Assembly (NCBI GenBank): GCA_037042915.1
Contig: CM073197.1
Location: 1,178,001-1,242,000, forward strand
DNA length: 64,000 nucleotides
Origin: Auricularia sp. M13
Lineage: Eukaryota; Basidiomycota; Agaricomycetes; Auriculariales; Auriculariaceae
Direction: 5' to 3'
Made by a program: the position numbers and the translations under genes. Positions within the stretch are counted from its first letter, which is position 1; every line of letters begins with the position of its first letter. Positions 12,601 through 25,470 of this stretch are shown piece by piece. The notes below the pieces were generated by a model that ran no database searches, was not told where the DNA came from, and worked only from the letters and a program-made list of their open reading frames with translations.

Positions 12601-13645
12601 TCATATCCTGGCTCTGGTTGCCCGCGAGACCACCTAGGATGGGCGCACCGTCCGTAATAAGCGAGTTGTCCGGGTCACGACCATCAACAGCGCTTCCACT
12701 GTGCGTGGCGGATTCCAACTGTAGCATGACTTCCGATGGCCGTCTGGTCTTGTAGAGCGTCTGGCCAAGTGCGACGGTGAACTCCATGCTGTCGGTACCG
12801 GCAGCTGAGGCACGCGGAGCCATGGATGAGCGGCGACGGGACGCGCCCATGGACGAGCGGCGGTTGTTGGTGGCGACTGAGGAGCGGCGGCGCGCGAGAA
12901 TGCCGTCGCCAATAACACCGGTGTCGTCCAGGGACATGTCGGCCATGTCATCGTCGTCGTCTTCCTCGTCGTCGACGTTCGCGTCATTTGCATTTGCAGC
13001 GCCAGTCGCTGCTAGAATTGCCGAATCGTCGTCCAGTTCCATAGACGCCTCCCCTTCGGATTGCGCATCTGGGTCGTGGGGCAGCGAGTGACGGCGTGGG
13101 AGACTGCCCGTGTGCTGGGGCGATGGCGCGGTCTCTCCTGGAGGGAGGTCGTCGGAGTCTTCGGAGTCCGTGTCCGGCTCGTTGTGTGGTGGTTCGTCGC
13201 GGTTCTGTTCGGGCGACGGCGACGGCGAGGACGAGCTGTTGTTGCCGGCATATTCCTCTTGTCCGTCTCAAACGTCCTGCACAATCTGAGTATGGAGCCA
13301 TGGGACCCGGCATGCTGATACTGACCTGACATGAGCATGCGCCGCGAAGCTGACTCTCCGACTGAAGCCCAGGCTCTTCCTGGTGGTCATGCCGTCCTGA
13401 ATAGCAGTCATGAATTCGGTAGTCGTGGAGGCGTCCGTCGAGCGGGTGTTGTCGCCGGCGCTAAAGTCTGTGTTGCGCGGCTTGAGGATACCTCTGAGCG
13501 GGACGATGGGCTTGATAGCGCCGGGCGCGAGCGAGTGGGCGCGTTTCTTTGCGTGCTGGAGGTGCGGGGCGGTATCGCTGGTGCCCGTGACCGTCTTGCG
13601 ACGCGCAGCCCTGGGCGAGCGTCCGTTGCCCGAGGCCACCGCCAT
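9608..13645 (-). CDS. SPC7: Kinetochore scaffold SPC7/KNL1/Spc105
   Basis: Outer-kinetochore KMN-network scaffold that recruits PP1 and Bub1/BubR1 for the spindle checkpoint. The N-terminus carries an ILKPRN motif and the PP1-docking RVSF motif (RRVSFAAHAHVR). A long disordered region follows with degenerate MELT-like motifs (MELDDDSA, MSLDDTG, MEFTVALG), an acidic patch and many Ser/Pro. The Spc7 domain starts at PMTMEDFFEATGVRFMEEL. It runs through EEQEFSLQQYFKALAVDVV and a coiled coil (LQDCSQKIENGLQNLLDARD) to a C-terminal RWD-like part (MHGWRVLRLSPALVELVFS). The first in-frame ATG is at 13643-13645. Three places need a one-base shift (about 13251-13262, 11411-11430 and 10364-10395) that no plausible intron explains well, so the exact protein is uncertain although the identity is not. 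Confidence 0.88.
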
Positions 13646-13752
13646 CGTCGGAGTCGTGGTAGGGAGCAAAGAGAGATGCGGCACGTGACTTGCCCAACGC
13701 GAACCAGTGACGCGTGACGCCGATTACTTCCGGACGGACTCGACCTTGCGCA
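13646..13752. promoter_or_regulatory. Shared divergent promoter of SPC7 and kinesin-6, with ACGCGT box
   Basis: Only 107 bp separate the ATG of SPC7 (minus) from the first in-frame ATG of the kinesin (plus, 13753). The interval contains ACGCGT at 13710-13715, the MluI cell-cycle box bound by MBF in yeasts. It also has a related ACGCGAA at about 13698-13704 and a CACGTG E-box at 13682-13687. Both flanking genes act in mitosis, so joint cell-cycle control is a reasonable inference. Binding itself is not shown. Confidence 0.55.
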
Positions 13753-16700
13753 ATGTCGACCAGGGCCACAAAATCGAGCACGGCGCGCGCGACGCGGACG
13801 ACGAAGCCGGCCATGCCGCCGCCGCCGACTCCGACAGTGCCCAAGCGAACGACGCGCGCGGCTGCCAAGGCCGCCACCACAATCAAGGACGCGCCGGCTG
13901 CGACGACGACCGCCGCCAAGACGACCCGCAAGCCCTTGCTGGCGCGCAACAACACCCAGGACACGGTCTCGACGCCCAAGCCGCGCAGCAGGACGGCAGC
14001 GGCGACGCCCAGCGCTACAGCTGCGCCGCGCATTACGATCAACGGTTCCGCCGCCACCGGAAAGCCTGCGCTAACGAAGCAGCTCTCCGCCGCAACCGTA
14101 TCCGACAGCCTCGCCGATAAAGAGCCCATCAAGGTACAGTGCACGCGTTGCTGCTGTCATGCCCGCACTCACCGCGCCGCGCCACGCGCTCAAGGCCTAC
14201 CTGCGCATACGGCCCCATGCCCAGGACTACGAGGAAAGCTCGACGCCCTATCTCACCGCGCTCTCGCCCACTACCGTCGAGATGCTCGACCCATCTCCGG
14301 GCTCGCGCCTGCGCATGGGCTCTCGTGCAACATACACCTTCTCGCGCGTCTTTGCGCCGGAGACCACGCAGTCGGACTTCTTCCGCGACACGACCCTGCC
14401 CCTCGTACGCGGTGTGCTCGACGGCGAGAGCGGCCTCCTGTTCACTTACGGTGTCACCAACTCGGGCAAAACTTACACCATTCAAGGCGCAGATGGTGTT
14501 GGCCAGGCCGGTTTGCTGCCAAGAACGCTCGATGTTCTGTTCAACAGTATAGAGGGTGTCCAGAGCAATGCGCCGTTCAAGCCCGTCAGGCTCAATGACG
14601 TCGAGTACGACCCTGCACTTGACAGCAGTCGTACAAGCCATCTCTCTGCCGACTCTACGCTTAGCCAGCCATATGACTTTTCTACGCTCAAGGCGGACCA
14701 GAGCATGCTCGGCGGCTTGCTCGTCGAAGATCCAGAGGTCTTTGACATTGATGAAACAGGTTTGTCAGCGTGCTCCACGTCCCGCGCAACAGGCAACTTA
14801 TCAGTTCTCTAGTTTTGAAAGTCGACCGTAACTATGAATATGCCATCTGGATTTCCTACGCCGAAGTCTACAACGAAAAGGTCTTCGACCTGCTCGGCGA
14901 CCAGTCTGGTTCCACCAGCACCGGTTCGACGTCAAGCACGAGTACGCTCGGCCCGAGCAGCTCCAGCTCGTTCTTCAGCTCCTTCAGTTCTTTCGCCTCC
15001 ACGACCTCGCTCGCAGCGCTCTCCTCGGCATCCTCGGACAACCCGCTGCTGCTGAAGCGCAAGGCGCTGACGCTCAAGAACGACCCTGAGGGCGGAAAAT
15101 ATATAGCGGGGTTGCGCGAGGTACGCGTTCGGACGCGTGAGGAGGCCAAAGCGGTCGTCCGCCTCGGTCAGCTCAACCGGCGCGTCTTCGGCACGCTCGC
15201 CAACAGCGCAAGCTCACGCTCTCACGGCATCTTCACTGCAAAAGTCGTCCGCGTACACGGTGGCTCGCCCAATGTGCGTTTCTCCTCATAAGTCTCCAGT
15301 TTATCAAGGGGTTTTCAAGGTTCTGGTGCTGAATGTTGTATGTGCATTCTGTAGGACAAAGACTCGATCCACACGGCGCGGCTGAGCATCGTGGATCTGG
15401 CCGGCTCGGAGCGCACGAAGAACACGCAGAACACGGGCGAGCGGCTCAAGGAGGCGGGCAACATCAACAAGTCGCTCATGGTGCTCGGCCAGTGCATGGA
15501 AATCCTGCGCGCGAACCAGCGCCGCATCGCCGCCGCCAATGGGAACCACGGCGCGCTGCGCATGGCCGTCGTGCCGTTCAGGCACTCCAAACTCACGGAG
15601 ATCTTTATGGACTTCTTTGTCGGAGGCGGGCGCGCGGTATGTCTTCCTCTTGCATCTTTGCTCATTGCTGACCGCGGAATGGAACACGGGACTAGGTGAT
15701 GATCGTCAATGTCAATCCGTATGATACCGGCTTCGACGAGAATTCGCATGTCATGAAGTTCGCGAGCCTCGCGAGGGACGTCAGCACGTCCACCGCCAAG
15801 CGCGGCCCGGCCAATGTGCACAACGTCCCAGCTAAGGGCGCGAGTACGAGACGCGTGACAGTGTCGATTGGCGGCGGCAAGGGCAAGCGCGGCACGGAGG
15901 CGCACCTTGAGATTGTCGAAGGTATGTTGCGCTTGATGATAGTATTCGCTGTTCAGTCGGTCTAATGATTCTGAATGCAGAGGATGAAGAGGCCACCGCC
16001 GTAGAGGAAGACGAACCGCTTGACGGGCTTGTGGAGGCACTCTTTGAGCAGTTGCAAGAGATGCGCGTCAAGGTGCGTGGTCTAATGTTGGTGAATGCGA
16101 GCTCCGTATTGATTTCGTTCCCTAGCTCTACGAGGCAGAGCTACGCGCCGCAACAATCGAGTCGGACGTGCGCGAGGAGATCATCCAGGAGATGGAAGAA
16201 CGCATGAACACCATGGCCCGGATGCACTCGCAGCGACTGATGACGGAGGTGCGTCACGATGAGTGGCATGCCTTTAGTTGCTGATATATGCGGTCCAGAT
16301 GGAAGAGAACGAGTTGAAGACGGACCGCAAGATCGACATGCTGCGCCAGGCGGGTCTCTTCAGCGAGGACCACCATCGTGCGCATACGGCCCAGATGGCG
16401 CGCGCCGCGAAACAGGAGGACGGCGACGATGACGACGTATGTGTTGTGGATGGTCATATGAATCTGGGTTGCTCATGCCAATACTTTTCAGTCAGAGGAG
16501 GAAGTCGGCTCGCTGCTGTCTGATGCGAGCCGCGTCGAGGATGAGGGCGAGTCGTTCGATCTGGGCGCGGACTCGGACTCAGACGTCCCGGAGAACGACG
16601 AGAGCGGCGCGTCTGATGTCCCGCCGTCGTCGCCAACGCCTATGACCCCCAAGCCGAAGAGCAAGAAAGCGGCGCCGCAGGAGATCAGAGTCTCGATCAA

Positions 16701-17226
16701 GCGCGAGAGCACGGGTTCCGATGTTATCGGCCTCTTGCCCACGGACAACGAGGAGGACGACGCTGAGACGAGTCAGACTGAGGACGAGGATGACGAAGAC
16801 GAAGACGCTGAAGGCAGCGAAGACGAAGTGGGTGATGACGTTAACGATACGTACGAAGACGAAGAAGAAGACGAAGACGAAGACGAAGACGAAGAGGAGG
16901 ACGAGGATAAATATCCGCGGAGCATGCTCCACGACGCGGAAGACGCCGATGTTGCGGCCTGGGAGAACTCCTTCCGGCCGTCGACGGGGAGCGAGTTCAC
17001 GGAGTCGGGCCTCAGCATGGACGCCGGGTCCGAGTTCTCCGGGTCGCCTTCGCCTTCGCCTCCGCCGACAGTCAAGAAAGTGCCGGCTAAGAAGTCGCTG
17101 TCCATAGTCAAGCCCAAGCGCGCGGCGTCCTCGCGCGCGGTCGATGTCCACGAGTCTGACGACGAGTTGCTCCTTTCGCCTGAGAAGCCGAAACGCGCAA
17201 CGCGCGCCTCGACGAGGACGAAGTGA
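13753..17226 (+). CDS. Kinesin-6 family motor (KIF20/MKLP-like)
   Basis: Plus-end microtubule motor of the kind acting at the spindle midzone and in cytokinesis. An Ala/Thr/Lys-rich N-terminus precedes the motor domain (AYLRIRPHAQDYEES). The P-loop reads GVTNSGKTYT; the Asn in this loop is a kinesin-6 hallmark. Further motifs are YNEKVFDLL, switch I NSASSRSH, switch II SIVDLAGSERTKNT and PFRHSKLTEIF. A Ser-rich insert follows FDLLGDQ, and long inserts in the motor are usual for kinesin-6. Behind the motor lie an acidic segment, a coiled coil (LYEAELRAATIESDVREEI..) and a disordered tail with a Glu/Asp run at about 16790-16910, then Lys/Pro-rich sequence. Introns join in frame at about 14131, 14759, 15275, 15638, 15920, 16071, 16246 and 16437. 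The GTG at 13714 in the same frame is not a likely start. Confidence 0.9.
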
Positions 17227-17487
17227 TGGGGTTTCTTTTCCGAGCAATTGATTATGGAAGGATTTTTTGTTTTGTGACTCTAGTCTTGTCGCCGCTATGC
17301 TTGCTTCGGCTGTGTTACCTCTCATACTATACGCAAAGTTTGGCTCATCCCTGCCGCGCAGCTGAGCGGACAGTGGCGGACAGCTTGGAAAGCGTGTCGA
17401 GTCGCCGTTTCTCGGGTGCTTAAATTTCAACAATATCATGGTCGTTTTGCGATCATGAACGGCCGCACTCTGAACTATTAATTATGT

Positions 17488-18491
17488 TCACCGAGAGTTG
17501 AAACCACAATCATTACATCGCAAATTGAGAGTTGTGATCATCTTCTGCCGACGGTTCCTGTCCTGCGTGTTCTGAAATTCGGTGTCTTCGATTGCGACCC
17601 AAGGGAAGTCGATGAAATTCCAGTTGTGAACAGAATTGTGACGTGTGCACCTCTGTGTATCGGCGGGTGCACGCACGATGTTATTCGGCTTCATATCACC
17701 ATGGATAACGAAAGCACGGGAAAGATCTTCAATTATCGCGTGCATATCTTGCCTATATCGTATAAAATTGATGAGTAAAGTCTGTAAAGAGACAACAAAG
17801 CTGAATGCATAGACTCACTGAATCTCGGCAACATCACGGTCTTTAGACAAGCAGTACTCCTTGCCTCCTCGTGTCATGACGATCAGAGCCAAGCATGGAT
17901 GCTCGGGGTCGGGACGCCACGACTTCCACGGCGAATAGTCTCGCTCGCCAGACAAGCCATCGTCCACTGTAAAGTCGTCTCTAAGCGGATCGTCCAGCTC
18001 CGGATTATCCGGGACATCATCCCAGCCGAGTTGAAGCCAGAAGTCCTCCTCGGTCCAGGGCGGGAAAGTCACATTAATTGTCGCGGGATAAATCAGCGGT
18101 GAAGAAGCCGAAAAAGCGCGGAACGACGACGCCCTGGAGTCCGCGCTGGCCCAGTTGACTATACGCCCAGGCTTCCCGGGCAAATGTACGACAGCGGTTG
18201 GGACGGGCGATCTTGACACAAAGGTCCAGTCCATCGAGTAGGCCGCCAACCAAAGAAGACGCATCCACGACCTCCACGCTGTAGGAGACGCCGGCCCTGC
18301 CTCCTGAGCCCAGGCGCTCCCCGAGTTTTAGTCACATGTCCTGTGCTGGGAGGGGTGGTTGCCACCCAGCCTGGCCTGCGTTCATCATTTGCAGTTATGC
18401 AGTCATGCCGCAGACCTGGATAGTCCTCAGCAGCGGACAGCTGTATAGACGTGGGTAGGCTTTCGCCTGTGAGAGTCAATGTCGAGAACAT
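17488..18491 (-). CDS. Kinase-like protein of the Agaricomycete type (possible pseudogene)
   Basis: Starts MFSTLTLTGESLPTSIQL and, after one intron, has a glycine loop (RLGSGGRAGVSYSVEVVD). A Lys-containing strand (CVKIARPNRCRTFAREAWAY) and GVVVPRFFGFFTA follow, then an acidic middle section (FPPWTEEDFWLQLGW). The last exon holds a catalytic-loop look-alike, IHGDMKPNNIV, and a degenerate metal-binding segment (IDFPWVAIED). This matches the small kinase-like proteins expanded in mushroom genomes, whose substrates are unknown. The HRD Arg is Gly and the DFG Gly is Pro, so classical protein-kinase activity is doubtful. The frames on either side of about 18070-18100 differ by one base, with no splice site to explain it. 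Either a sequence error or a real lesion is possible. Confidence 0.62.
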
Positions 18492-18704
18492 GGGAGACGC
18501 GGATTTCGTGCGCGCCCGAAATTCAGTAGTAAGTAAGTAATGTGGGCTCCGGAACGCCGTGGAATGCGTCCTGGGCGGACCAAAGTGCACCGTTGACCAA
18601 TTGCAACCACCGGGACGGCCGAGGGCGCTGACCGAGCAGTGGCGGGCGAGTCAGCGATGAGGCGCCGGAATATGGGAGATGGTTCCAGAGCGGAGCCGAT
18701 ATTC

Positions 18705-18711
18705 TATATAA
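18705..18711 (+). promoter_or_regulatory. TATA box of the polyubiquitin gene
   Basis: TATATAA lies about 90 bp upstream of the polyubiquitin ATG, followed by a pyrimidine-rich leader (CCCCCTTCTGATTCTCCCC). This is the usual arrangement for a strongly expressed fungal gene. The 306-bp interval is shared with the divergent kinase-like gene. Confidence 0.6.
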
Positions 18712-18786
18712 GGTCCAAGCGGCGCATCGGCCGTTTCCTTCACCCCCTTCTGATTCTCCCCACCACCTTCATCCACCAGCTCATAA

Positions 18787-20111
<1,325 letters not shown>

Positions 20112-20830
20112 TCTGTCGCTTGTCTCCTCCTTGGGCTTTCTCCGTTGTATTTTTCTACGTCGTTCTGTATCACGCATCGCAATAGCAAGTACTAGCGTTT
20201 CATGACCCCGAACTTATTGTGTGAACCTCAGCGAGTATGCGCAACGGGATGGAAGAGGTCTAGTTTGGTCGAGTTCTGCCAAGACTGCCTGCAACACAAT
20301 TGACAGTTAAAGAGCATACCACACAGTCGAGATGGAGCTCCCAAGCAGAGACGTTCGTCGAGCGTAGATGATTGCAATACTACTGTATATACTGTCCTGT
20401 GCTCTTGGGAGGCGATTAGGGCAGGAGGAAAATCGCAGATTATTATTCTATTCAGTACCATATCTAGTAGATAAGCACGGGTTCTCTGGGATACATTGCC
20501 CGAGACTGTACAGATAGATCCTGAGCTAAGAGCGCGGTCATGAAGTGCCAAGGCAGGCTGGCGCTCAGCGGCATGGGCTCAGAAACCACTGAGCGAAGTG
20601 AACGGGCGAATTCGACAAGTTGAGGGTATTTCAAGGGAGTATGCGAGCATATATTAGCGCAAGACGCGCAGCGCGACGTGCGTACTGATAGCATAATGTG
20701 TAAAGCAGGCCAAAGCAACGAACGTCCGGCCAAAGAGAACTACGACAGGTCCAGCATCAGTCGAAGGAGCGAGCCAGTCTCGCGTGCAGGATCTTCACGG
20801 ACCTCTAAATGCAGCCTGAGTCTATGAAGT
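20112..20830. other. Intergenic, convergent 3' ends
   Basis: About 720 bp between polyubiquitin and the HIT protein, which converge. Short open frames on either strand show no recognisable motif. I see no tRNA, repeat or conserved signal. Confidence 0.4.
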
Positions 20831-21470
20831 CTAACACGACCGAATCTTGATCGTCCCGCCGCTCTCGAGGATGGCGATGGCCTGCTCGGCTTCGACGAAC
20901 CAGCTGAAGCCCTTGTGCTTGCCCTTCCCGCCGGGCCGCACGGGGTACTTGGCTGCGCGCAGGCGGTTCTTGAACGGCAGCGCGTGAGCGTGCAGGTGCA
21001 GGTGGCCGACGGAGATGTACGGCGGGATGTGGAAGCCGAGCCGCCGCTCGCCCGACACGCCGAGCAGGTCCAGCGCCTTCATGCCCGCCGCGCGCATATG
21101 CCGTACTGCAGCGCAGGTCAGCTAGTGAGAAGGGTACTCTTCCCCGTGTTTCGGAAGCGTTATTCACCCAGGTCAACGTCTTTTGCGCGCAGACTCTTGA
21201 CGTTGTCTGGCAGAGGATGACACCGTCAGCGCAGCATACACGACAGCCGGGCTAAGACACACCTATGTGATGCTTGGGCACGACCTGGAGATGGTGCAAG
21301 CTGGCGGGGTTGATATCTCGAAATACGACAATCTCGTCGTCCTCGAAGACAATATCGAACCCGCGCTCGGCGCTGACGTCGCAGAACACGCAGGGCGGCA
21401 GCATTGCCGAGATGCAGCCATTCGCCGGGCCCGCGTCGTCCGCCGTTGAGCGTGCATTGAGACAGTTCAT
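20831..21470 (-). CDS. HIT-domain nucleotide hydrolase (HINT3-like)
   Basis: Small histidine-triad protein; family members hydrolyse nucleoside phosphoramidates or acyl-adenylates. Three exons join in frame. Exon 1 has CVFCDVSAERGFDIVFEDDE, then VVFRDINPASLHHLQVVPK. Exon 2 has DNVKSLRAKDVDLV, and exon 3 has IPPYISVGHLHLHAHAL. The HxHxHxx signature (HLHLHAH, about 20984-21006) carries the catalytic His. The C-terminal extension KNRLRAAKYP...GFSWFVEAEQAI resembles the HINT3 group rather than aprataxin or FHIT. Start is the ATG at 21468-21470; introns are at about 21199-21264 and 21107-21170. Confidence 0.85.
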
Positions 21471-21951
21471 GCTGAGCAAGGGTGGAGGATGGAGGAGGGT
21501 AAAACTGGCGTTAGGCGCGCTGTAGCCGACCGTCACAAACGACGTAAGTGACCCGCGGCCCCGCTGCGCCGCCAATCGACTCTCGCTCCTCAATCGCGTT
21601 CCCGCCTGTGCCACCACCACCGCGATTGCAAAGATCGTCTTCCAGCTGAACATACGAGTAGGTAGTGAGGCTGCACATTGTTACGGCGACGTGGTCAACC
21701 AAGAAACGAATGATCGGAGCTGAGTCGCCTTGAAGTCCCTCGTCCTCAACTGCCGACTGCATCTTCTCTTTTCACGCGAACCTGGCATCCATTCGCGCAG
21801 GACACATTGATGGATGACGAGCAGTTAGCATTCAGGTCGAGTCAATGTGGATGGATATTAAAACGGCATCACACGCGTCAACTCGTGAAAAGAAACGAAT
21901 CGTCCAATTGCTTCGCTGATTACAGTGACCCTCCAATCTAAGGCTAAATTA
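21471..21951. other. Intergenic: HIT-protein promoter and RPN2 3' end
   Basis: About 480 bp between two minus-strand genes. Open frames in it (one at 21511-21762) have no family features. Nothing else seen. Confidence 0.4.
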
Positions 21952-24900
21952 TCACGACGAATCCTCGAAGGGATACTAGGGGATGTATGAGCACAACACA
22001 AAACCAAATCAAACAAAGAGCAGCGCACCTCGAAAGACGCTGGCATGTCTGCCTCGGGGCCGTTCTCGTCAATTAGACCACCGTACGACCCTGCAGAGTG
22101 TGCGCCTGCCGCAGCAGGGGCGGCGGGAGCACCGGGCGCGGCAGGCGCAGCGGCTGCAGGTGGGGGCGCCGGCGGCTCCAAATCGATGAACTCGACCGCG
22201 ACGTCCGGTTTCTTATCCACAAGCAGCAGGATGCCGCCACCGCCCGCATACTTCAACGACGCCTGCACCACCGCGCCCTTGCCGCTGCGCTTGGTGCGCT
22301 GGTAGGGTACAGTGGTGATTGCGCGCACGGGCTGGTACTTGGCGTCCGCGGGGAACGAGATGTACGCCGACTGCGCGGGAGTGACGCGCGTGAAGTTAGC
22401 GATCTTTTCAGACGACGGCTCGGAGCGCTTCGTCTTGGTCGCCGGCGCCTCGGGCGTCGGCGTGCCTTCCGGTTTAGACGCAGATGCACCAGCGGCCGGC
22501 TCGTCTACCTTCATCGCGTCGTCGCCCGCGGGTTTCTTCGCGTCAGCCTTCACCTCGGGCTTGTCCTCATCCATTGCGACATCATCTCCAGCAGCCGCTT
22601 TCTTCCTCCTCTCGATTGCCTTGGCCTTTGCCGTAGTCGACAAAACAGCAGTTGCAACTTTCTCGACCGCCTCTTTTGTCGGCGGCTTCGTCGGGGCAGG
22701 GTAAGCGAACAGGCTCGGCTTCGCGTTCGAGGTGATCTCAAACTTGGGGACCTGCACATTGATGATGAGCACCACATTCTCGTTAAATAGCTCAAGACAC
22801 CGCTCCATACCTTAAGATCCTCGTTAAGGCCAATGATCCCGGTCGGCTCGAACGCGAGGCTCGCGCAATGCGCGAGCGGGAACCAGTACCAGAACTGGCA
22901 GAACAGCGCCATACCGACCACAGCCGCCATGTTCGTGCTCCCTGCACGGCTCTGCAGGCTGATAGTGACGTTGCGACCGCCAGCATCGATGAGACCCTGA
23001 CCAAGGGCAGAGCCGAAGCGCGCCATTGGGATCCTCGTGCTTGTCGCTCACGATCTTCGCGTACAGTGTGCGTGTGCTCGCGAACGACGGCGACGATGCT
23101 TCGGACTGCTGCACAAGCACCATACCGAGGGCGACCAGGGCGCCCTGCCGCACGAAGTCGACCGGGTCCTTGACCATCGGCTCCAGGATCTCCACTGCGT
23201 CCTGCAGACCGGTCCCGGCGCATGACAGGCCGAGGGCGAGCGTGGCACCACAGCTATTGAATGCTTAGAAGACACCGAAGAATTGAACCAGTAATGCTTA
23301 CCGGACATGCGGGTTATAGCTCTCACTCAAGAGCTGGACAAGACGCGGCATCTGCGTCGGGTTCTTGAACAACAAGAACGCGAGCGCAGTGACAGCCGCT
23401 CTCCGCACGTCGTCGGACGTATCGGAGACAGCGACGTGCAGGAGCTTGCGGATGGCCGTATTGTTCGCCGTGCCGGCATACGCGAGCGCAAGGGTGTAAA
23501 CACCACCATAACGCAACAAGGCATCCTAGAAGACATGGTGTAAGTCAACAAAGTCCAAATGGATTAGACAGACGACGGTCGAACCTTCTCAGCCAGGAGA
23601 GTCTGCACCATGGAGTCTGCCTCTTCCTGGCGGCCATAGTACAAGAACGCCACGCCGATGGCAAGTCCGCGGATGATCTTCTCATGCTGCGTCTCGTGCG
23701 CATATTGCAGCATTTCGTCCGCGAACCGCTGGCCGCCGCTCCCGAGCATGACAAGGCCCATGCCAATACCAGCGGCCTCGCCAGCAACTGCCGAGTCGTT
23801 ATACAAAGTCGTCTTGAGGTCCTCGAAGGCCTCTGCAGCAATACATCAGCGATAAAAGTCCGTCAAACTCGCGACTCTGCATACCCTCGCTACCGCTGGC
23901 CATCCCCGCAATACCCAGGCCGAGGGCGGCACCGTGCTGGACAACCTCATTCTGGACGTTCTTCAGCTTATCCCGAAGGTAGCCCTCGACGTCCTTGCCC
24001 CTCCCCGCGTTGACGAGACCCAGAGCATACAGAGCACCGCCCTCCGAGAAGACGCTGCCAGTGCTTCCAGCCTCGACAGCGGGCAAGTAAGGACCCAAGA
24101 GCTCCATGCCCTTTTCGAAATAGCCCTTGTGAATGACACCGAGCGCTGCGGTCGCAGAGAACTTCGACCAGTTGGACGCGCGGCCCAGCCAGTCGAGGTT
24201 GTCGCGAAGGAAGACGTCGGACGCGGTGCCGCAGTGCATGAACGCGTTCGAGAATGTCACCGCGTTGTGGTATATCGATGAGCGCGCCTCGAGCGACTCC
24301 TTGGTGCTCTTAAGGATCAACAGGTCGACTTTGTTGTTGCGCCGAAGGAACTCGCGGTAGTACTTGATGCTTTCTTCTCCGGTAAGAATTTGGCGCAGGT
24401 TATCGTAAATTTCCTTGTCGGCCTAAGAGCTACAGTCAGTAGACATCCATTGCAGATAGAATATTAATCGTACCCCAGTGCCCTCGGGCAGAGCTGTCCG
24501 AACTTGAGCCAAGAAGTCCTGGGTACCGCCTTCGACAAAGTCGAATGCGAATTGGTACGCCAAAGCCTTTTGGCTGGGCACCAAAGATTGCAGGAGTTGG
24601 AGTGTAAGCGGGGCAGACGAAAGGGTGACGAGCAATCGCGAAAGGGCGGGAATGTGCGAGGAGTGGGGCGTGGGCGGCGGGAAGAGCGGCAGGAGGAAGT
24701 TGAGGATCTGGTCGCGGTACGAGAGCTTGAAGCCGGTGTCGAGGACGGCCTCCATGACATACGAGAGCAGCTCGATGTCCTTGGACTCTCTGAACACGCG
24801 CTCGACAACGTCTAGCCGCTTGGACTCGAGCGCAATGCCTAACGCCTTTGCGTGCAAGGTCAGAGAAGGCGCAAGTTCCCGCAATGCCAGCGCACCTGCT

Positions 24901-25470
24901 TGAACTCGCCGTCCTCCAAGCACCGGTTGAAAATGCCTTCTATCATGTCCCGTAAGCGGGGGTCGAGCTTGTCCTCCTTGCCGTCTTCCCCGCGCACGGT
25001 AATGTACCGGTCAATGGCTTTTGCTGCAACCACCAAGTCAGCCACTGCCAACAGCACAAAGGCCAGCCGCACGCACAGACGACAGTCTCAATGAACTCTG
25101 CGGCAGCAGGATTCCTGCTCTCGGCCTCGAACGCGCGTCCGGCGCCGAGCGCAAAAGACAGCGCCTCGTCGTACTCGCCGAGGTAGAAATAGACCTTGCT
25201 GACGAGCAGCGCCGCCAGGTCGCGGGCGTCGCGCGGCAGGTCATCGCTCTCGTACAGCGCCTCTCTGCGCGTCGCCAGTCAGCGTTTTGCGCGCGCGTGA
25301 CGCGTGCAAACGGGGGCGCACATTGTCGTGACATGTTCAGATATTTCGGCCCAGAACTGGGGCACGAGCGGTATGAGCGCCTTGAGAGCGTGTTGGCGCA
25401 CTGCCGGCTCGTCCTGCTCTGAAAGCAGCGCGAGCACTCCGGCGGCGGACGTCTGGGCGCGAGCAACCAT
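21952..25470 (-). CDS. RPN2: 26S proteasome regulatory subunit RPN2 (PSMD1)
   Basis: Large scaffold of the proteasome base; its PC repeats contact RPN13, RPN1 and the ATPase ring. It starts [19 protein letters not shown] (ATG at 25468-25470). An N-terminal helical rod ([20 protein letters not shown]) is followed by a toroid of PC repeats rich in ALGL and GAALGLG patterns ([53 protein letters not shown]). Then come PQLFK-like repeats and the segment [18 protein letters not shown]. The C-terminal domain has a Lys/Glu/Ala-rich insert and a Pro/Ala-rich stretch, ending [16 protein letters not shown], the acidic tail that in other species binds RPN13. About ten introns. At 23021-23030 one extra base breaks the frame (HEDP|ARFGS) with no room for an intron. 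Confidence 0.93.

Noticed and set aside
13646-13684. SPC7 start at 13684
   Set aside because: The codon is GTG on the minus strand; the first ATG is at 13645.
13714-13752. Kinesin start at 13714
   Set aside because: The codon there is GTG and overlaps the ACGCGT box; the first in-frame ATG is 13753.
16786-16912. CRISPR-like or microsatellite array
   Set aside because: The short GAAGAC-type repeats are an in-frame acidic coding stretch of the kinesin, with irregular units and no spacers.
16579-17439. 286-codon minus-strand frame opposite the kinesin tail
   Set aside because: Antisense of the GAAGACGAA acidic run; the Ser/Val/Phe repeats are a by-product of that composition.
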